DNA of 64,000 bases from Plut-88900 sp965116945 (GCA_965116945.1 OZ220734.1:62001-126000); one strand, 5' to 3'; positions 35,334 through 44,166 are shown, numbered from the stretch's first letter. The notes: generated from the sequence alone by a model not told the origin. Translations and numbers: made by a program.

Positions 35334-37103
35334 TTGCTGCCCAGAAGAAGCAAAGTAGAGCATACGCGTCTCACCTCCCTCACCGTCGACACCAACGTCC
35401 CCGTCCCCATGAGGGACGGAACGACTCTCAGGGCGGAAGTGTATCGACCCAGTGGCCCGGGCCCTTGGCCCGTTCTCCTCTCACGTATCCCTTATGGCAA
35501 GCACAACCCTAGATATCGAACCTTGCACCTTGACCTGGTCAGAGCTGCAGCCCGAGGATACGTGATGGTGGTCCAGGACGTTAGGGGCCGACACGCCTCG
35601 GACGGCGAGTGGTACCCCTTCCGCTACGACGGCCAGGACGGCTACGATACCGTGGAATGGTGCGCCTCTCAGCCGTGGAGCGACGGCAACGTGGGGATGT
35701 TTGGCATGTCCTATCACGGCGCTTCGCAATGGCTCGCTGCGGTGGAAGCCCCTCCATCCCTGAAGGCCATTGCCCCCGGCCTAACCTCCGCCGACCTGTT
35801 TGACAGCTGGACGTACCTGGGCGGGGCCTTTGGGCTATGGTGGACTGGCCACTGGTCCGCCGGCTTCGTCCTGGACAACATAAGAGACACGCCCGAGAAC
35901 CTCACCGACGCCGTTGCAGAGACCCGAAAGTGGGCCCGTGAGCCCATGGCCCTTGCCAATCACCTGCCCGTCAGGGACATGCCCGGCCTCAAAAACGTCG
36001 CCGACTACTACTACGACTGGATGGACCACCCCACCTACGACGACTACTGGAAGAAGATCGGGGCGTGGGACAGGCTGCCCAACGTCAAAGTGCCGGTGTT
36101 GAGTGTCGGGGGATACTACGACAGCTTCATCCGCGGCACGGTGCGCTCCTATTCCTGGCTGAGGGAAAACGCTTCCACCCCCTCCACCCGGGACCAGCAG
36201 CACATAGTCCTGGGCCCCTGGATTCACAGTCACTTGCTGCCCCCCAACTCCGGACAGCGCTATTTCGGGGGTGGGGCATCAGGGCCGGGGATCGACTACC
36301 AGGGCATGGTCCTGGCCTGGTACGACCACTGGCTCAAGGGCGAGGACAACGGCATTGCATCCGACCCCCGCGCCTACTACTTCACTATGGGCGACAACCG
36401 ATGGCAGGAAGCCGAGTCCTGGCCTCCCCCTTCGGTTGAAACACCATTCTTCCTGCGCAGTAAAGGTCGGGCCAACACAAGGCATGGCGACGGCATCCTC
36501 AGTATGGACCCGCCTGGGGAGTCGGAGCCCCCTGACTCCTACCTCCACAACCCCCTCAATCCAGTGCCGACCGTCGGGGGGCCTTACGTCCGGGGCATAC
36601 CCGGATTCGTCGAGGCAGGCTCCATAGAACAGGCCCCCGCCGAGACCCGTGAGGACGTTCTTGTGTACACCTCCGCGCCAGCGGACAAACGGTTGGAGGT
36701 CACGGGTCACTTGAACTTGGTACTCTGGGCAGCATCCTCGGCCCTGGACACCGACTGGGCAGTAACCGTCAGCGTGGTCGAGCCCAATGGCTCATCCTAC
36801 AACTTCTGCGAGGGAATCCTCAGAGCATCATATCGTGACTCCTTGGAATCCCCGTCGCCCATCAAACCCGACCAGCCCTACCAATACATCATAGACCTTG
36901 GCCCGACCTCCATAGCCTTCCAACCAGGTCAGTCCATCAGGCTTCGCATCGCCAGTTCCAACTTCCCCGCATTTGCCCGGAACCTCGGGACTGGGGGGCC
37001 GGTGAATAAGGAGTCCAGGGAAAATGCGGTCGTAGCCCTGCAGACCGTCCTGCACGATGCAGCCCACCCATCGAGACTCGTGTTGCCCATCGTCGAATCC
37101 TAG
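35334..37103 (+). CDS. CocE/NonD family hydrolase
   Basis: 589 residues. The alpha/beta-hydrolase domain comes first (VPVPMRDGTTLRAEVYRP, YVMVVQDVRGRHASDGEWYPF), with the nucleophile Ser126 in GMFGMSYHG. It is followed by the helical cap and a C-terminal jelly-roll (PXP-C) domain from about residue 390 (PFFLRSKGR to LRIASSNFPAFARN). Relatives are cocaine esterase, glutaryl-7-ACA acylase and X-Pro dipeptidyl peptidase; they cleave esters and amides. No signal peptide. The start is TTG 35334 with AGAGGT upstream. It lies between two LLM oxidoreductases on the same strand. Confidence 0.9.
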   Translation: MLPRRSKVEHTRLTSLTVDTNVPVPMRDGTTLRAEVYRPSGPGPWPVLLSRIPYGKHNPRYRTLHLDLVRAAARGYVMVVQDVRGRHASDGEWYPFRYDGQDGYDTVEWCASQPWSDGNVGMFGMSYHGASQWLAAVEAPPSLKAIAPGLTSADLFDSWTYLGGAFGLWWTGHWSAGFVLDNIRDTPENLTDAVAETRKWAREPMALANHLPVRDMPGLKNVADYYYDWMDHPTYDDYWKKIGAWDRLPNVKVPVLSVGGYYDSFIRGTVRSYSWLRENASTPSTRDQQHIVLGPWIHSHLLPPNSGQRYFGGGASGPGIDYQGMVLAWYDHWLKGEDNGIASDPRAYYFTMGDNRWQEAESWPPPSVETPFFLRSKGRANTRHGDGILSMDPPGESEPPDSYLHNPLNPVPTVGGPYVRGIPGFVEAGSIEQAPAETREDVLVYTSAPADKRLEVTGHLNLVLWAASSALDTDWAVTVSVVEPNGSSYNFCEGILRASYRDSLESPSPIKPDQPYQYIIDLGPTSIAFQPGQSIRLRIASSNFPAFARNLGTGGPVNKESRENAVVALQTVLHDAAHPSRLVLPIVES

Positions 37104-37121
37104 AATCGGAGGACAGGTCCA

Positions 37122-38156
37122 ATGAAAGCCGACTTCAGCGTAGGAATGGGCCGAAACCTGGCCATGTCGGAGGTGGCGTCCCACTCGAAACTTGCCGAGG
37201 ACTGCGGGTTCTCCCACCTCACCATGATCGACTCCCAGAACCTCTCCCGGGACGTCTACTCCATGATGACCATAGCTGCCTTGAATACCAGGCACATCAA
37301 GATAGGTCACGGAGTCACCAACCCATTCACCCGGCACCCCTCCGTAACCGCGACCGCCTCCGCCACAATAAACGAAGTGTCGGGTGGCAGGGCATTCGTG
37401 GGCATAGGCGCGGGATTCAGCTCCGTCATCACTATGGGAATGAATGCCCGCACCATGCAGGAGTTTCGGGATAGCGTCCAGTTCATCAAGGATTACACCG
37501 CAGGCAAAGAGGTTGAATACCACGGCTCCAAGATGCACTCAGAATGGATTCGCACACCCGTGCCCGTCTACATGGCTTCAATAGGGCTGCGATCCCTAAG
37601 GTTGGCCGGGGAGCTGGCTGACGGCGTGATGCTGGGCGGCGTGCACCCAGTGATGATGAAGTGGAACCTGGAGCAGATCGCCCGAGGTGCAGAATCCGTG
37701 GGTCGGGACCCTTCCGAAATCGATGTCTGGGCACGCACCGAACTCCTGGTCGCCGACTCCAAGGAGCAGGCCCGGCGCGAGGTCGCCTCCTATGCCATGA
37801 GCTGGGCCTGCAGTTTCTACGGTTCCCTCTTCCGACGTAAAGCCCCCGAGATCGAAGACCTGCGCCAACGCATTGAGGTCGCCGAACCCGGTCTAATAGA
37901 TGAGTTCAGGACAGCTTACGAGGCCTTTGACCCCTACCAACACGAAAAGACCGATGCCGATCACGCAAAGCTGGCATCCCAGCGCCTCATCGACTTCTTC
38001 CTAATGCCCGGCACCCCCGACGATATCGGTGAGCAGATATCCGGCGTCCTTCCCCTGGGCGTGAACAACATCTCCACCGTCCTCTTCACCATCATCGACA
38101 AAAAGGACATGATGCGCCGCATCAGCCGCGAAATCATGCCCTTGTTCAGCGCCTAG
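37122..38156 (+). CDS. LLM-class flavin/F420-dependent oxidoreductase (paralogue 2)
   Basis: 344 residues and a clear paralogue of the gene at 9033. Shared features: DFSVGMGRN start, FSHLTMIDSQNLSRDV, GGRAFVGIGAG, the SEWIR...PVYMA strand, and the tail TIIDKKDMMRRISREIMP. The family is F420- or FMN-dependent and usually reduces or oxidises carbon-nitrogen or carbonyl substrates. The ATG at 37122 follows CGGAGGACAG. It follows the CocE-type hydrolase by 18 bases, so hydrolysis and redox steps may be linked. A repeat with a strong hairpin lies downstream. Confidence 0.88.
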   Translation: MKADFSVGMGRNLAMSEVASHSKLAEDCGFSHLTMIDSQNLSRDVYSMMTIAALNTRHIKIGHGVTNPFTRHPSVTATASATINEVSGGRAFVGIGAGFSSVITMGMNARTMQEFRDSVQFIKDYTAGKEVEYHGSKMHSEWIRTPVPVYMASIGLRSLRLAGELADGVMLGGVHPVMMKWNLEQIARGAESVGRDPSEIDVWARTELLVADSKEQARREVASYAMSWACSFYGSLFRRKAPEIEDLRQRIEVAEPGLIDEFRTAYEAFDPYQHEKTDADHAKLASQRLIDFFLMPGTPDDIGEQISGVLPLGVNNISTVLFTIIDKKDMMRRISREIMPLFSA

Positions 38157-38212
38157 CCAACGGTCACTCCCGTATCCCGAAACCCCGCGAGGGATCAGGG
38201 GTGGTGTCCAGT

Positions 38213-38249
38213 CCCCTCTCCCTTTACGGGAGAGGGCTAGGGTGAGGGT
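38213..38249. repeat. Dispersed intergenic repeat with 9-bp hairpin between convergent genes
   Basis: CCCTCTCCC (38214-38222) pairs perfectly with GGGAGAGGG (38228-38236), followed by CTAGGGTGAGGGTGAT. Related sequences occur at 25321-25354 and twice within 44829-45125. It sits between convergent stops at 38156 and 38297 and could terminate both. Confidence 0.6.
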
Positions 38250-38296
38250 GATACGATGACCTGCATTCCACGCTCCTTAGAGCCTTTCCGCGCGGC

Positions 38297-39403
38297 CTAC
38301 CCCTCCACCGGCGTCCGAATCCTCCCCTGCTGCTGGGCCCACTCCGGGTCAGACTTCGTCACCAACGACGGCAGGATGAACCGGAAGTCGCACACCTTGT
38401 CACCCCGGGTCTTCACCTTGGACCACCCCACCACCCCGTTGGGGTCAAAGGCCTCAACCAGCCCCCGGTGCACCTCCGTGTCGTAGATGTAACCAAAGGC
38501 CAGGCCCTTGTGACCTTCCTCCGCCCAGACCTCTGCGCAGGGGCAGTACGTGCAGGTGGTATGCATAACCCCCGGGGACACATGACTGGAGCCCTTGAAC
38601 ACGAAGCAAGTGGAATTCGGGTCCCGCCGGCTGATAATGTCCGTCCACGTCTCGAAATCGAGCGGCATCTCGCTCGAGACCGCCTCCGCCTTCATCCCCT
38701 CCCCCCGCTCATACCCGAAGTCGTACAAGGCCTCCCGCATAAGCTTCTCGGCAGTAGCGTCAAAATTCTCTTCCATCGCCCGGGCCACGAACATGCCCAG
38801 TGCCCCGAACACCCCGAATGTCCTGCGTGAGAACACTATCGACGACGCAACGTCCCCCAGCCTGTCCTTGGGCATCTCCGTCGACGCCCCCGTCGCGTCT
38901 CCCGCATACGAAAAAGTTATCGCCAGGGGCCCCGACCCGTCCGCCGGTATCTCCGTGTGCGACACGGACATCTCCTCGTCGAACCCCTCGGCTATCCCCT
39001 GTAGGGTGTTGCTCCAGTACGAAGCCAGGATCTCCGCTCCACCCCGCCTGGCAAAGTAGTCGCTTCCCGGCACGCTCGGCAGCATGACCGTTGCCGCAGA
39101 GGGACTCCCTTCCACCTCCACCACCGAGTCCGGGTGCGCGAATGCCAGGTCCGCCACATCCCACGCCTTGAGCAAGGACAAGGCGTCGTTCCCGGACGCC
39201 AGAGTTGCCGGGTCTTCCGCCATCGACTGCCCCCTGTACCGGCCTGCCAAGCGGAACCCTTCTCCCAACGCCCTCATCCCTGCCTCCCCCAGCCGGGCCC
39301 GCGTGTGGATGGTCAGATGACGCAGAAGCATCCAATAGTATTCGTCGATGATTTTCAGAGACGCGATGCGCTGGTCTCTGGTTGCCGCTGGATCGCTGGT
39401 CAT
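38297..39403 (-). CDS. L-2-amino-thiazoline-4-carboxylic acid hydrolase-like protein
   Basis: 368 residues. The C-terminal third has the cysteine-rich core seen in ATC-hydrolase family proteins (TTCTYCPCAEVW, then GHKGLAFGYIYDTEVHRGLVEAFDP, then TRGDKVCDFRF). ATC hydrolase opens a thiazoline ring to give an S-carbamoyl or N-carbamoyl cysteine. The N-terminal half contains a second helix-rich segment of similar pattern (RARLGEAGMRALGEGFRLAGRYRGQ against KLMREALYDFGYERGEGM), so the protein may be an internal duplication. The ATG at 39403 has GGAGG six bases upstream. The family match is from memory of motifs, and function in this organism is unproven. Confidence 0.6.
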   Translation of the reverse strand: MTSDPAATRDQRIASLKIIDEYYWMLLRHLTIHTRARLGEAGMRALGEGFRLAGRYRGQSMAEDPATLASGNDALSLLKAWDVADLAFAHPDSVVEVEGSPSAATVMLPSVPGSDYFARRGGAEILASYWSNTLQGIAEGFDEEMSVSHTEIPADGSGPLAITFSYAGDATGASTEMPKDRLGDVASSIVFSRRTFGVFGALGMFVARAMEENFDATAEKLMREALYDFGYERGEGMKAEAVSSEMPLDFETWTDIISRRDPNSTCFVFKGSSHVSPGVMHTTCTYCPCAEVWAEEGHKGLAFGYIYDTEVHRGLVEAFDPNGVVGWSKVKTRGDKVCDFRFILPSLVTKSDPEWAQQQGRIRTPVEG

Positions 39404-39470
39404 GATAAGCCTCCACCTCGACTATTGGGACGACAATGGCCGGACGAACGAGGCGCGGCAGCCGGTCAGG

Positions 39471-40613
39471 CTACCACTGGACGAACATCGGCATGACAAC
39501 GTGGACGTAATTAACGCCCTCTGTCGGAGAAAGGGGTCTCAGAACCCCGGGGCTCGAGGGGCTGGAAGTCTCCAGCGCCACCATCCCGTGGCCCAACACG
39601 TTCAGCACCTCCGTCAGGTACTTGCTGTTGAAAGCAATCTTGGCAGGGTCCCCTTCTACCGTAGCGGAAATCTCTCCCTGATTGTCCCCGACTTCCTCCG
39701 ACCGGGCCGATATCGACAGCCCTCCCACCCCGCCTTCCCCACCTTCGGAGGTCTGCAGCCGCACAATCCCACTCCCGTCTCGGGCAAATATTGAGGCTGC
39801 ACGGGTTGCCCTGGCAAACTCACCCACATCCACGGTAGTCTTGGAAGCGTGCTCCTTGGGTACCAGCTGGCTGTAGTTTGGGAATGTGCCTTGGATCAGC
39901 TGGGACACCACAGCCGCACTTTCAAACTGGAAGAGCACCTGGGTCTTGCCTTCGTTCACCTTGATCTTTACAGGCTGGTCTCTCCCTGACGAAAGACGGC
40001 TAACTTCCTGCAGAGACTTGGAAGGCACGATGATCGCACCGCCATCCGGCAGGTCCTCGCCAACCTTTGTTTCGTGGACCGCTAGACGGAACCCGTCCGC
40101 CGCCGCCAGCACCAGCGTTCCTTCTTTCAGCTCAATCTGCACCCCCGTCAACACGGGCCTCGAGTCCTCTGTAGCCGCTGCAAAGGCTACGCCGTCAATG
40201 GCTTGCTTCAGCAGATCAGGGGCGATGTCGACCTCCAGGCCATCCTCAACCGTGGGCGTTGGCGGAAATTCTTCGGGGTCCGTCCCCGATATGTTCGCCT
40301 CGAACCTGGCACAGGTGACATTCAGGCTCTTTCCACTCGTACCACCGGTAAGCGTCACTTCCTCTGATGGCAATGACCCGACAAATTCCGTCAACAGCCT
40401 CGCCGGCACGGTTACCACTCCCTCCTCCTCCACCCTCGCCCCGATCCAATTCGTTATTGTCAGTTCCAGGTTAGTTGCCGATAGCTTCAGGCGTCCACCG
40501 TCCGTCGCTATCAGGACGTTGCTGGTGATGGGGAGGGGTGTTCGCGACGCCACCGCCCGCCCGACTTCCGACAAAGCGGCGCTTAAATTCTCTTGCAGAC
40601 AGACTACCTTCAT
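39471..40613 (-). CDS. dnaN: DNA polymerase III beta subunit (sliding clamp)
   Basis: 380 residues, the normal length. It starts MKVVCLQENLSAALSEVGRAVASR. The three clamp domains can be followed: the first ends near VTCARFEANISG, the second starts at LLKQAIDGVAFAAA (LKxxIxxxxFAAs motif) and runs through SRPVLTGVQIEL. The third contains AFNSKYLTEVL and ends with YVHVVMPMFV, the counterpart of VMPMRL. The clamp tethers the replicative polymerase. Neither dnaA nor recF is next to it, so this is not a classical origin neighbourhood. A good promoter lies 25-65 bases upstream. Confidence 0.96.
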   Translation of the reverse strand: MKVVCLQENLSAALSEVGRAVASRTPLPITSNVLIATDGGRLKLSATNLELTITNWIGARVEEEGVVTVPARLLTEFVGSLPSEEVTLTGGTSGKSLNVTCARFEANISGTDPEEFPPTPTVEDGLEVDIAPDLLKQAIDGVAFAAATEDSRPVLTGVQIELKEGTLVLAAADGFRLAVHETKVGEDLPDGGAIIVPSKSLQEVSRLSSGRDQPVKIKVNEGKTQVLFQFESAAVVSQLIQGTFPNYSQLVPKEHASKTTVDVGEFARATRAASIFARDGSGIVRLQTSEGGEGGVGGLSISARSEEVGDNQGEISATVEGDPAKIAFNSKYLTEVLNVLGHGMVALETSSPSSPGVLRPLSPTEGVNYVHVVMPMFVQW

Positions 40614-40647
40614 GGGCTGGTTTTCCTATGTGGGGAGATTTGATGAA

Positions 40648-40677
40648 AGTATACATCAGTGCCAAAAAACGCCTCAA
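40648..40677 (-). promoter_or_regulatory. Candidate dnaN promoter
   Basis: On the minus strand, TTGAGG (40672-40677) and TATACT (40648-40653) are 18 nt apart. Start of transcription near 40640 would give a 27-nt leader before the dnaN ATG at 40613. Confidence 0.5.
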
Positions 40678-40690
40678 GGGGCGAACCACG

Positions 40691-40722
40691 AAAAAGGGGC
40701 CTCCCGATATACGGGAGGCCCC
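40691..40722 (-). terminator. Intrinsic terminator downstream of the 86-aa membrane protein gene
   Basis: On the minus strand, an 11-bp perfect stem (arms 40696-40706 and 40712-40722, 5-nt loop) is followed by TTTTT (40691-40695). It sits 28 bases behind the stop at 40750 and just before the dnaN promoter, insulating the two units. Confidence 0.8.
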
Positions 40723-40749
40723 TCTTTCCACAGTCTCTATCTGTGCTGT

Positions 40750-41010
40750 TTACAGCCCGTGAGTGAGTCTGATGACCAGGATGAATAGTCCCAGCATCAG
40801 CAGCCCCGAGAGAATGACCAGCCTGTGGTCGCTCAGTATCCCGCCGAAGGGTCTGTAGATCGGCGAGAAGATGGCTGCGTAGGGAGCTTCGAACACCTGC
40901 ATTATCATCTCTATGATCTTGAAAGGCAGGCTGATTATCGGCGTAAGCATGTCGAAGATCGACAAGATCGCCTTCAGAATCGCAATCAGCGGTTTCACCA
41001 ACAAATCCAT
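40750..41010 (-). CDS. Hypothetical small membrane protein
   Basis: 86 residues, not recognised. Very hydrophobic: an amphipathic N-terminal part (LLVKPLIAILKAILSIFDML) and a clear C-terminal membrane helix (ILSGLLMLGLFILVI), with several prolines in between. No catalytic motif. The ATG at 41010 has AAGGAG seven bases upstream and an intrinsic terminator follows, so it is a genuine gene. It is 41 bases downstream of the PuuD-like gene on the same strand and is probably co-transcribed with it. Confidence 0.7.
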   Translation of the reverse strand: MDLLVKPLIAILKAILSIFDMLTPIISLPFKIIEMIMQVFEAPYAAIFSPIYRPFGGILSDHRLVILSGLLMLGLFILVIRLTHGL

Positions 41011-41051
41011 GTTTTGTCTCCTTCGTTAACCAGGTATTGCCCGAGTTCGCT

Positions 41052-41555
41052 CTAGCTCCAGAAGCCCGGCAGGTTCCTGGCCGCTACCATGAAGAAGAGC
41101 ATTGGGATGGACAGAAGGGTGTTGACACGGGAGGCCTGTCCCGCCGCACCTACCCACGCGGGGTCCGGGGCCTCTCCGTCCTGGTTGGCCTTGATAATCT
41201 TCTTCTGATTGGGCCAGATTATCAGCCACACGTTCAGGAACATGATCGTACCCAGGATCGCCCCAACCAATATGGAGTTGAAGGAGGCCGATCCTACGTA
41301 ACCGTCCCAGCCAAGCTGTACGCCACGGGACAGCATCCACGCAACCCCGGCAAACATGGTGACCAGAGCCGCCCATCGGAACCAGAACAGCGCAGTGGGG
41401 ACCAGGTTTATGAAAGCGTCTCGTCTGGAGCTACCTTCAAATTTCGGGAACGAAGGCGTCTGGACGAAATTGAAGTAGTAAAGGAGCCCGATCCAAGTGA
41501 TCCCTGCGATTATATGTAACCATCGCAAGGAACCCAAGTAGTATTCCCAAGCCAT
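41052..41555 (-). CDS. PuuD-like membrane protein (urate oxidase N-terminal domain family)
   Basis: 167 residues with four membrane helices (about 8-28, 50-72, 85-108, 142-160). The N-terminal LRWLHIIAGITWIGLLYYFNFVQ is the hallmark of the urate-oxidase-N/PuuD family, a membrane cytochrome-like urate hydroxylase. PuuD proteins normally carry a C-terminal cytochrome c domain. This one ends right after the fourth helix and has no CxxCH, so it is a membrane-only form whose activity on urate is doubtful. The ATG at 41555 follows CGGAGGA. A promoter candidate lies about 170 bases upstream. Confidence 0.75.
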   Translation of the reverse strand: MAWEYYLGSLRWLHIIAGITWIGLLYYFNFVQTPSFPKFEGSSRRDAFINLVPTALFWFRWAALVTMFAGVAWMLSRGVQLGWDGYVGSASFNSILVGAILGTIMFLNVWLIIWPNQKKIIKANQDGEAPDPAWVGAAGQASRVNTLLSIPMLFFMVAARNLPGFWS

Positions 41556-41723
41556 AGGATCCTCCGTAGTTTCAGTTATTTCCGAGGTAAGAGGTACCGG
41601 CGACCGCCAGGTGTTGGTCCTCGGAATCCGCCAAGTGAACTAACGGTTTGTCTACCCTGCCTACCCCCCTTTCCAATTGATGATTCGAGGCCCGAGCAGA
41701 TGACGAACAGCTTAGTTCCCGTG

Positions 41724-41752
41724 ACTATACTACAACCCGACTCCCTTTCCAA
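41724..41752 (-). promoter_or_regulatory. Candidate promoter for the PuuD-like gene
   Basis: On the minus strand TTGGAA (41747-41752), a 17-nt spacer, and TATAGT (41724-41729). It lies just past the cupin gene and would yield a leader of about 160 nt, which is long; nothing else in the gap fits better. Confidence 0.4.
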
Positions 41753-41782
41753 GGGGTTTTGGAAAACGTTGACGCGTGTTCT

Positions 41783-42121
41783 TCAACCCTCCAGCAGCTC
41801 TATGAAGTCCTCCCGAGGCGGCGAGAAAATATCCAGAGCCAATGCCCTCCCCGCCGTCGCCACCGCCCGGTGCTCCACCCCCGACGGCACCAGGTAGGCG
41901 TCCCCTTTTTTCACCATCCGGGCCTCGCCATCTATCGTCAACTCAAACTCCCCCTCCAGGCACATCCCGGCCTGCTCATGAGGGTGAGTGTGCAAGGGGA
42001 CTTCACCCCCGGCCTCAAGCGTGATGTACACCATCATCACCTTATCCCCCCATAGAGGCTGTATGTGCGCTCCCGGTGCGATCTCCTTGCTCTTCAGTGC
42101 CTTGGGATCATAGAACGGCAT
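41783..42121 (-). CDS. Cupin-domain protein
   Basis: 112 residues and a single cupin barrel. Motif 1 is present as LHTHPHEQAGMCLEGEFEL (two His plus Glu) and motif 2 as YLVPSGVEHRAV with the third His. Single-domain cupins bind a metal and act as isomerases, dioxygenases or sensors; which one cannot be told. The ATG at 42121 has AAGGAG eight bases upstream and is preferred over 42154. It is divergent from the proline racemase family gene. Confidence 0.85.
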   Translation of the reverse strand: MPFYDPKALKSKEIAPGAHIQPLWGDKVMMVYITLEAGGEVPLHTHPHEQAGMCLEGEFELTIDGEARMVKKGDAYLVPSGVEHRAVATAGRALALDIFSPPREDFIELLEG

Positions 42122-42222
42122 CAAATCTCTCCTTGTTATTGTGTACAGCATCATACTGACCTCATGTTATCACCCGCCCGGACTGTATAATGGCGCGACA
42201 ACACGCTGGGGGCAAAGCGACC

Positions 42223-43230
42223 ATGAAGGCTCAGAGAATCATCTCCACCATAGACTCCCATACCGCCGGTGAACGAACCCGTATGATCACTGGCGGCCTT
42301 CCCAACATCCCAGGCGCCACCATGCCCGACAAACGGGAATACTTCACCCAGCATCACGATTCCGTCCGAAAAGCCCTCACCCTCGAGCCCCGGGGCGATG
42401 CGGAGATCATTGTAGCTGCGATTACCGACCCAGTGAACGAAGACAGCGATATCGGCGTCCTGTTCATGGACTCCCTCGGCTTCGAAGGCATGTGCGGCCA
42501 TGGCACCATCGGCATCGTCACCACCCTTATAGAGACCGGCCAGATCACCCCCGTCCACCCTTATACCGAGGTCCGGCTCGACACCGTGACCGGCTCGGTC
42601 TACGCCCGTGCTGCCGTCGACCACGAGGGAAACGTGAAGGAAGTGACCCTCCGAAACGTCCCTTCCTTTGTCTATATGCAGGACACCCAGGTCAATTTTG
42701 ACGGCGGCAAAGTTCTCACCGATATCGTCTACGGCGGCAACTTCTTCGCCATTCTGCCCGTTGAACGACTGGGCCTTGAGCTGGTCCCGAGCAACGTCAG
42801 CCGCCTCGTTGAGCGCGGTATCGCCTTCCGGGACGCCGCCCGAGACCAGCTTGAAATCCGCCATCCCACGGAGCCCGGCATCAACCCCCTGCACGGCGTG
42901 GAGATGTACGTCGACAACCCCTCCCCCGGTATCCACGCCCGCAATATTATGACCTTCGCTCAGCGTTCCTTCGACAGATCACCCTGCGGCACCGGCACCT
43001 CCGCCCGGCTGGCCCTCCTTCACGCGCAGGGCCGCATTGGCATAGGCGAGGAGTTCATCCACGAAAGCATTCTCGGCACGGTGTTCAAGAGTAGGATTGT
43101 AGAAGAGGGAAGGGTGAACGGCTATCCGGCGATCATTCCCGAGGTCACTGGGTCGGCCTACCTCACCGGGTCACACCAGTTCTTCATCGACCCCCGTGAC
43201 CCCCTGAAAGAGGGTTTTCTCTTTAGTTAG
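42223..43230 (+). CDS. Proline racemase / 4-hydroxyproline epimerase family protein
   Basis: 335 residues. Both catalytic cysteines are present: C91 in GMCGHGTIG and C255 in SPCGTGTSA. That points to a racemase or epimerase rather than the dehydratases, which replace one Cys with Thr or Ser. The IDSHTAGERTRMI start is typical, and the DRSPCGTG region fits hydroxyproline epimerases. The ATG at 42223 is preferred, because a TATAAT box at 42186-42191 overlaps the other candidate start (42190). Substrate is likely proline or a hydroxyproline. Confidence 0.9.
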   Translation: MKAQRIISTIDSHTAGERTRMITGGLPNIPGATMPDKREYFTQHHDSVRKALTLEPRGDAEIIVAAITDPVNEDSDIGVLFMDSLGFEGMCGHGTIGIVTTLIETGQITPVHPYTEVRLDTVTGSVYARAAVDHEGNVKEVTLRNVPSFVYMQDTQVNFDGGKVLTDIVYGGNFFAILPVERLGLELVPSNVSRLVERGIAFRDAARDQLEIRHPTEPGINPLHGVEMYVDNPSPGIHARNIMTFAQRSFDRSPCGTGTSARLALLHAQGRIGIGEEFIHESILGTVFKSRIVEEGRVNGYPAIIPEVTGSAYLTGSHQFFIDPRDPLKEGFLFS

Positions 43231-43255
43231 TCGGGTCGCCACCCATTAGGACTCG

Positions 43256-43564
43256 TTAGCTATCCAGCAACGCGTCCCACGGGTTGACGAAAGTCCTGAC
43301 GGTCGCGGGCCCTTCGAGAAGCGGTTCTAGCGATTTGGCGGATGCCCGGTGCTCCGGGCTGGTGTCCCACTTCTGCCAATCTTCCCTGGAGTGCCACGTG
43401 CTGACGATGATCACCGTCTGGTTGTCTGCCGTGTCCGCCAGGGTCTCCCCCGACACATAGCCTGGAAAAGTAGTGGCTTGCTTTCGCATCTCCAGGATCT
43501 TGTCCGCCGCCTCGGACTCGTGGCCCTCTTTGATGTGTCTCTCGATTAGCACTCGTACAAGCAT
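43256..43564 (-). CDS. ABM-domain (antibiotic biosynthesis monooxygenase-like) protein
   Basis: 102 residues with the ferredoxin-like ABM fold: VRVLIERHIKEGHE, TTFPGYVSGETL, QTVIIVSTWHSREDWQKW. Trp and His in STWHSREDW are the usual core residues. Family members are cofactor-free quinol monooxygenases or dimeric heme-free oxygenases, while others have no known activity. The ATG at 43564 has GGGAGA upstream. It converges with the proline racemase family gene and shares no evident operon. Confidence 0.8.
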   Translation of the reverse strand: MLVRVLIERHIKEGHESEAADKILEMRKQATTFPGYVSGETLADTADNQTVIIVSTWHSREDWQKWDTSPEHRASAKSLEPLLEGPATVRTFVNPWDALLDS

Positions 43565-43725
43565 GGTCTCATCTCCCTCTAGGCTGAGGCCTCTGCCAGG
43601 ATAAAAAGGGCCTCCCGATACCGTTTACTCCGACTTGCGTGTCTACAGGAATCTCGCATAGATCTAAGATCTCCCCCTGACATCCCCATTATATCAAGGA
43701 CGAACGAATCAAAACGGTGTGGGCC

Positions 43726-44157
43726 CTAGCCAAACAGTCCACCCCTCTTCTTCCCAAGCTTGGACAGAAAACCAAACCACTGTGCCTCTGCCTTCGACTT
43801 CCGGTCCAGGTCCTTGATGCGCTGCTTCATGATCTCTATAACCCGCTTGTCCTCACCCTTGTCCAGCCAGTACCCGTGCTCTTCCTTGCACGTGTCTATC
43901 GGCAGGTTGTAGGCCCGGTAGTTGAAGGTCGTCATCCGAGCCGAGCACACTGGGCAATCGATTTCGCTCCCCCGAGGGTTGTACTCCATCATCCCCTTAA
44001 GCTCATCCTTGTCGAACGCTGTGTCTTCCAGCTGGTCCAACTCGACATGGTCCAGCCAGAGTCCTTCGCACCGGGGACACCTGTCAATCTCGATCCCCTT
44101 GTGCTGTTCGATATCCAATCCGACGTCGCACCTGGGACAGTTGATATTAGCTTTCAA
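43726..44157 (-). CDS. Double zinc-ribbon (TFIIB-type) protein
   Basis: 143 residues with two copies of a zf-TFIIB-like unit: CPRCDVGL...IDRCPRCEGLWLD (about 8-36) and CPVCSARM...IDTCKEEHGYWLD (about 67-98). In the second ribbon the last pair is CKEEH, so a His or Cys substitution is likely at one ligand. The remainder is a charged helix (KGEDKRVIEIMKQRIKDLDRK) with a basic C-terminus. Function unknown; such proteins may bind nucleic acid or act as chaperones. It ends the minus-strand group with the cupin upstream, 9 bases away. Confidence 0.8.
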   Translation of the reverse strand: MKANINCPRCDVGLDIEQHKGIEIDRCPRCEGLWLDHVELDQLEDTAFDKDELKGMMEYNPRGSEIDCPVCSARMTTFNYRAYNLPIDTCKEEHGYWLDKGEDKRVIEIMKQRIKDLDRKSKAEAQWFGFLSKLGKKRGGLFG

Positions 44158-44166
44158 TTTGGCCGC

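Noticed and set aside
39471..40613. Replication origin near dnaN
   Set aside because: No dnaA, recF or DnaA-box cluster (TTATCCACA-like) lies nearby; the gene stands alone.
43605..43625. Second copy of the terminator GGGCCTCCCGATA near 43610
   Set aside because: Only one arm is similar to 40696-40706; no complementary arm follows, so no hairpin forms.
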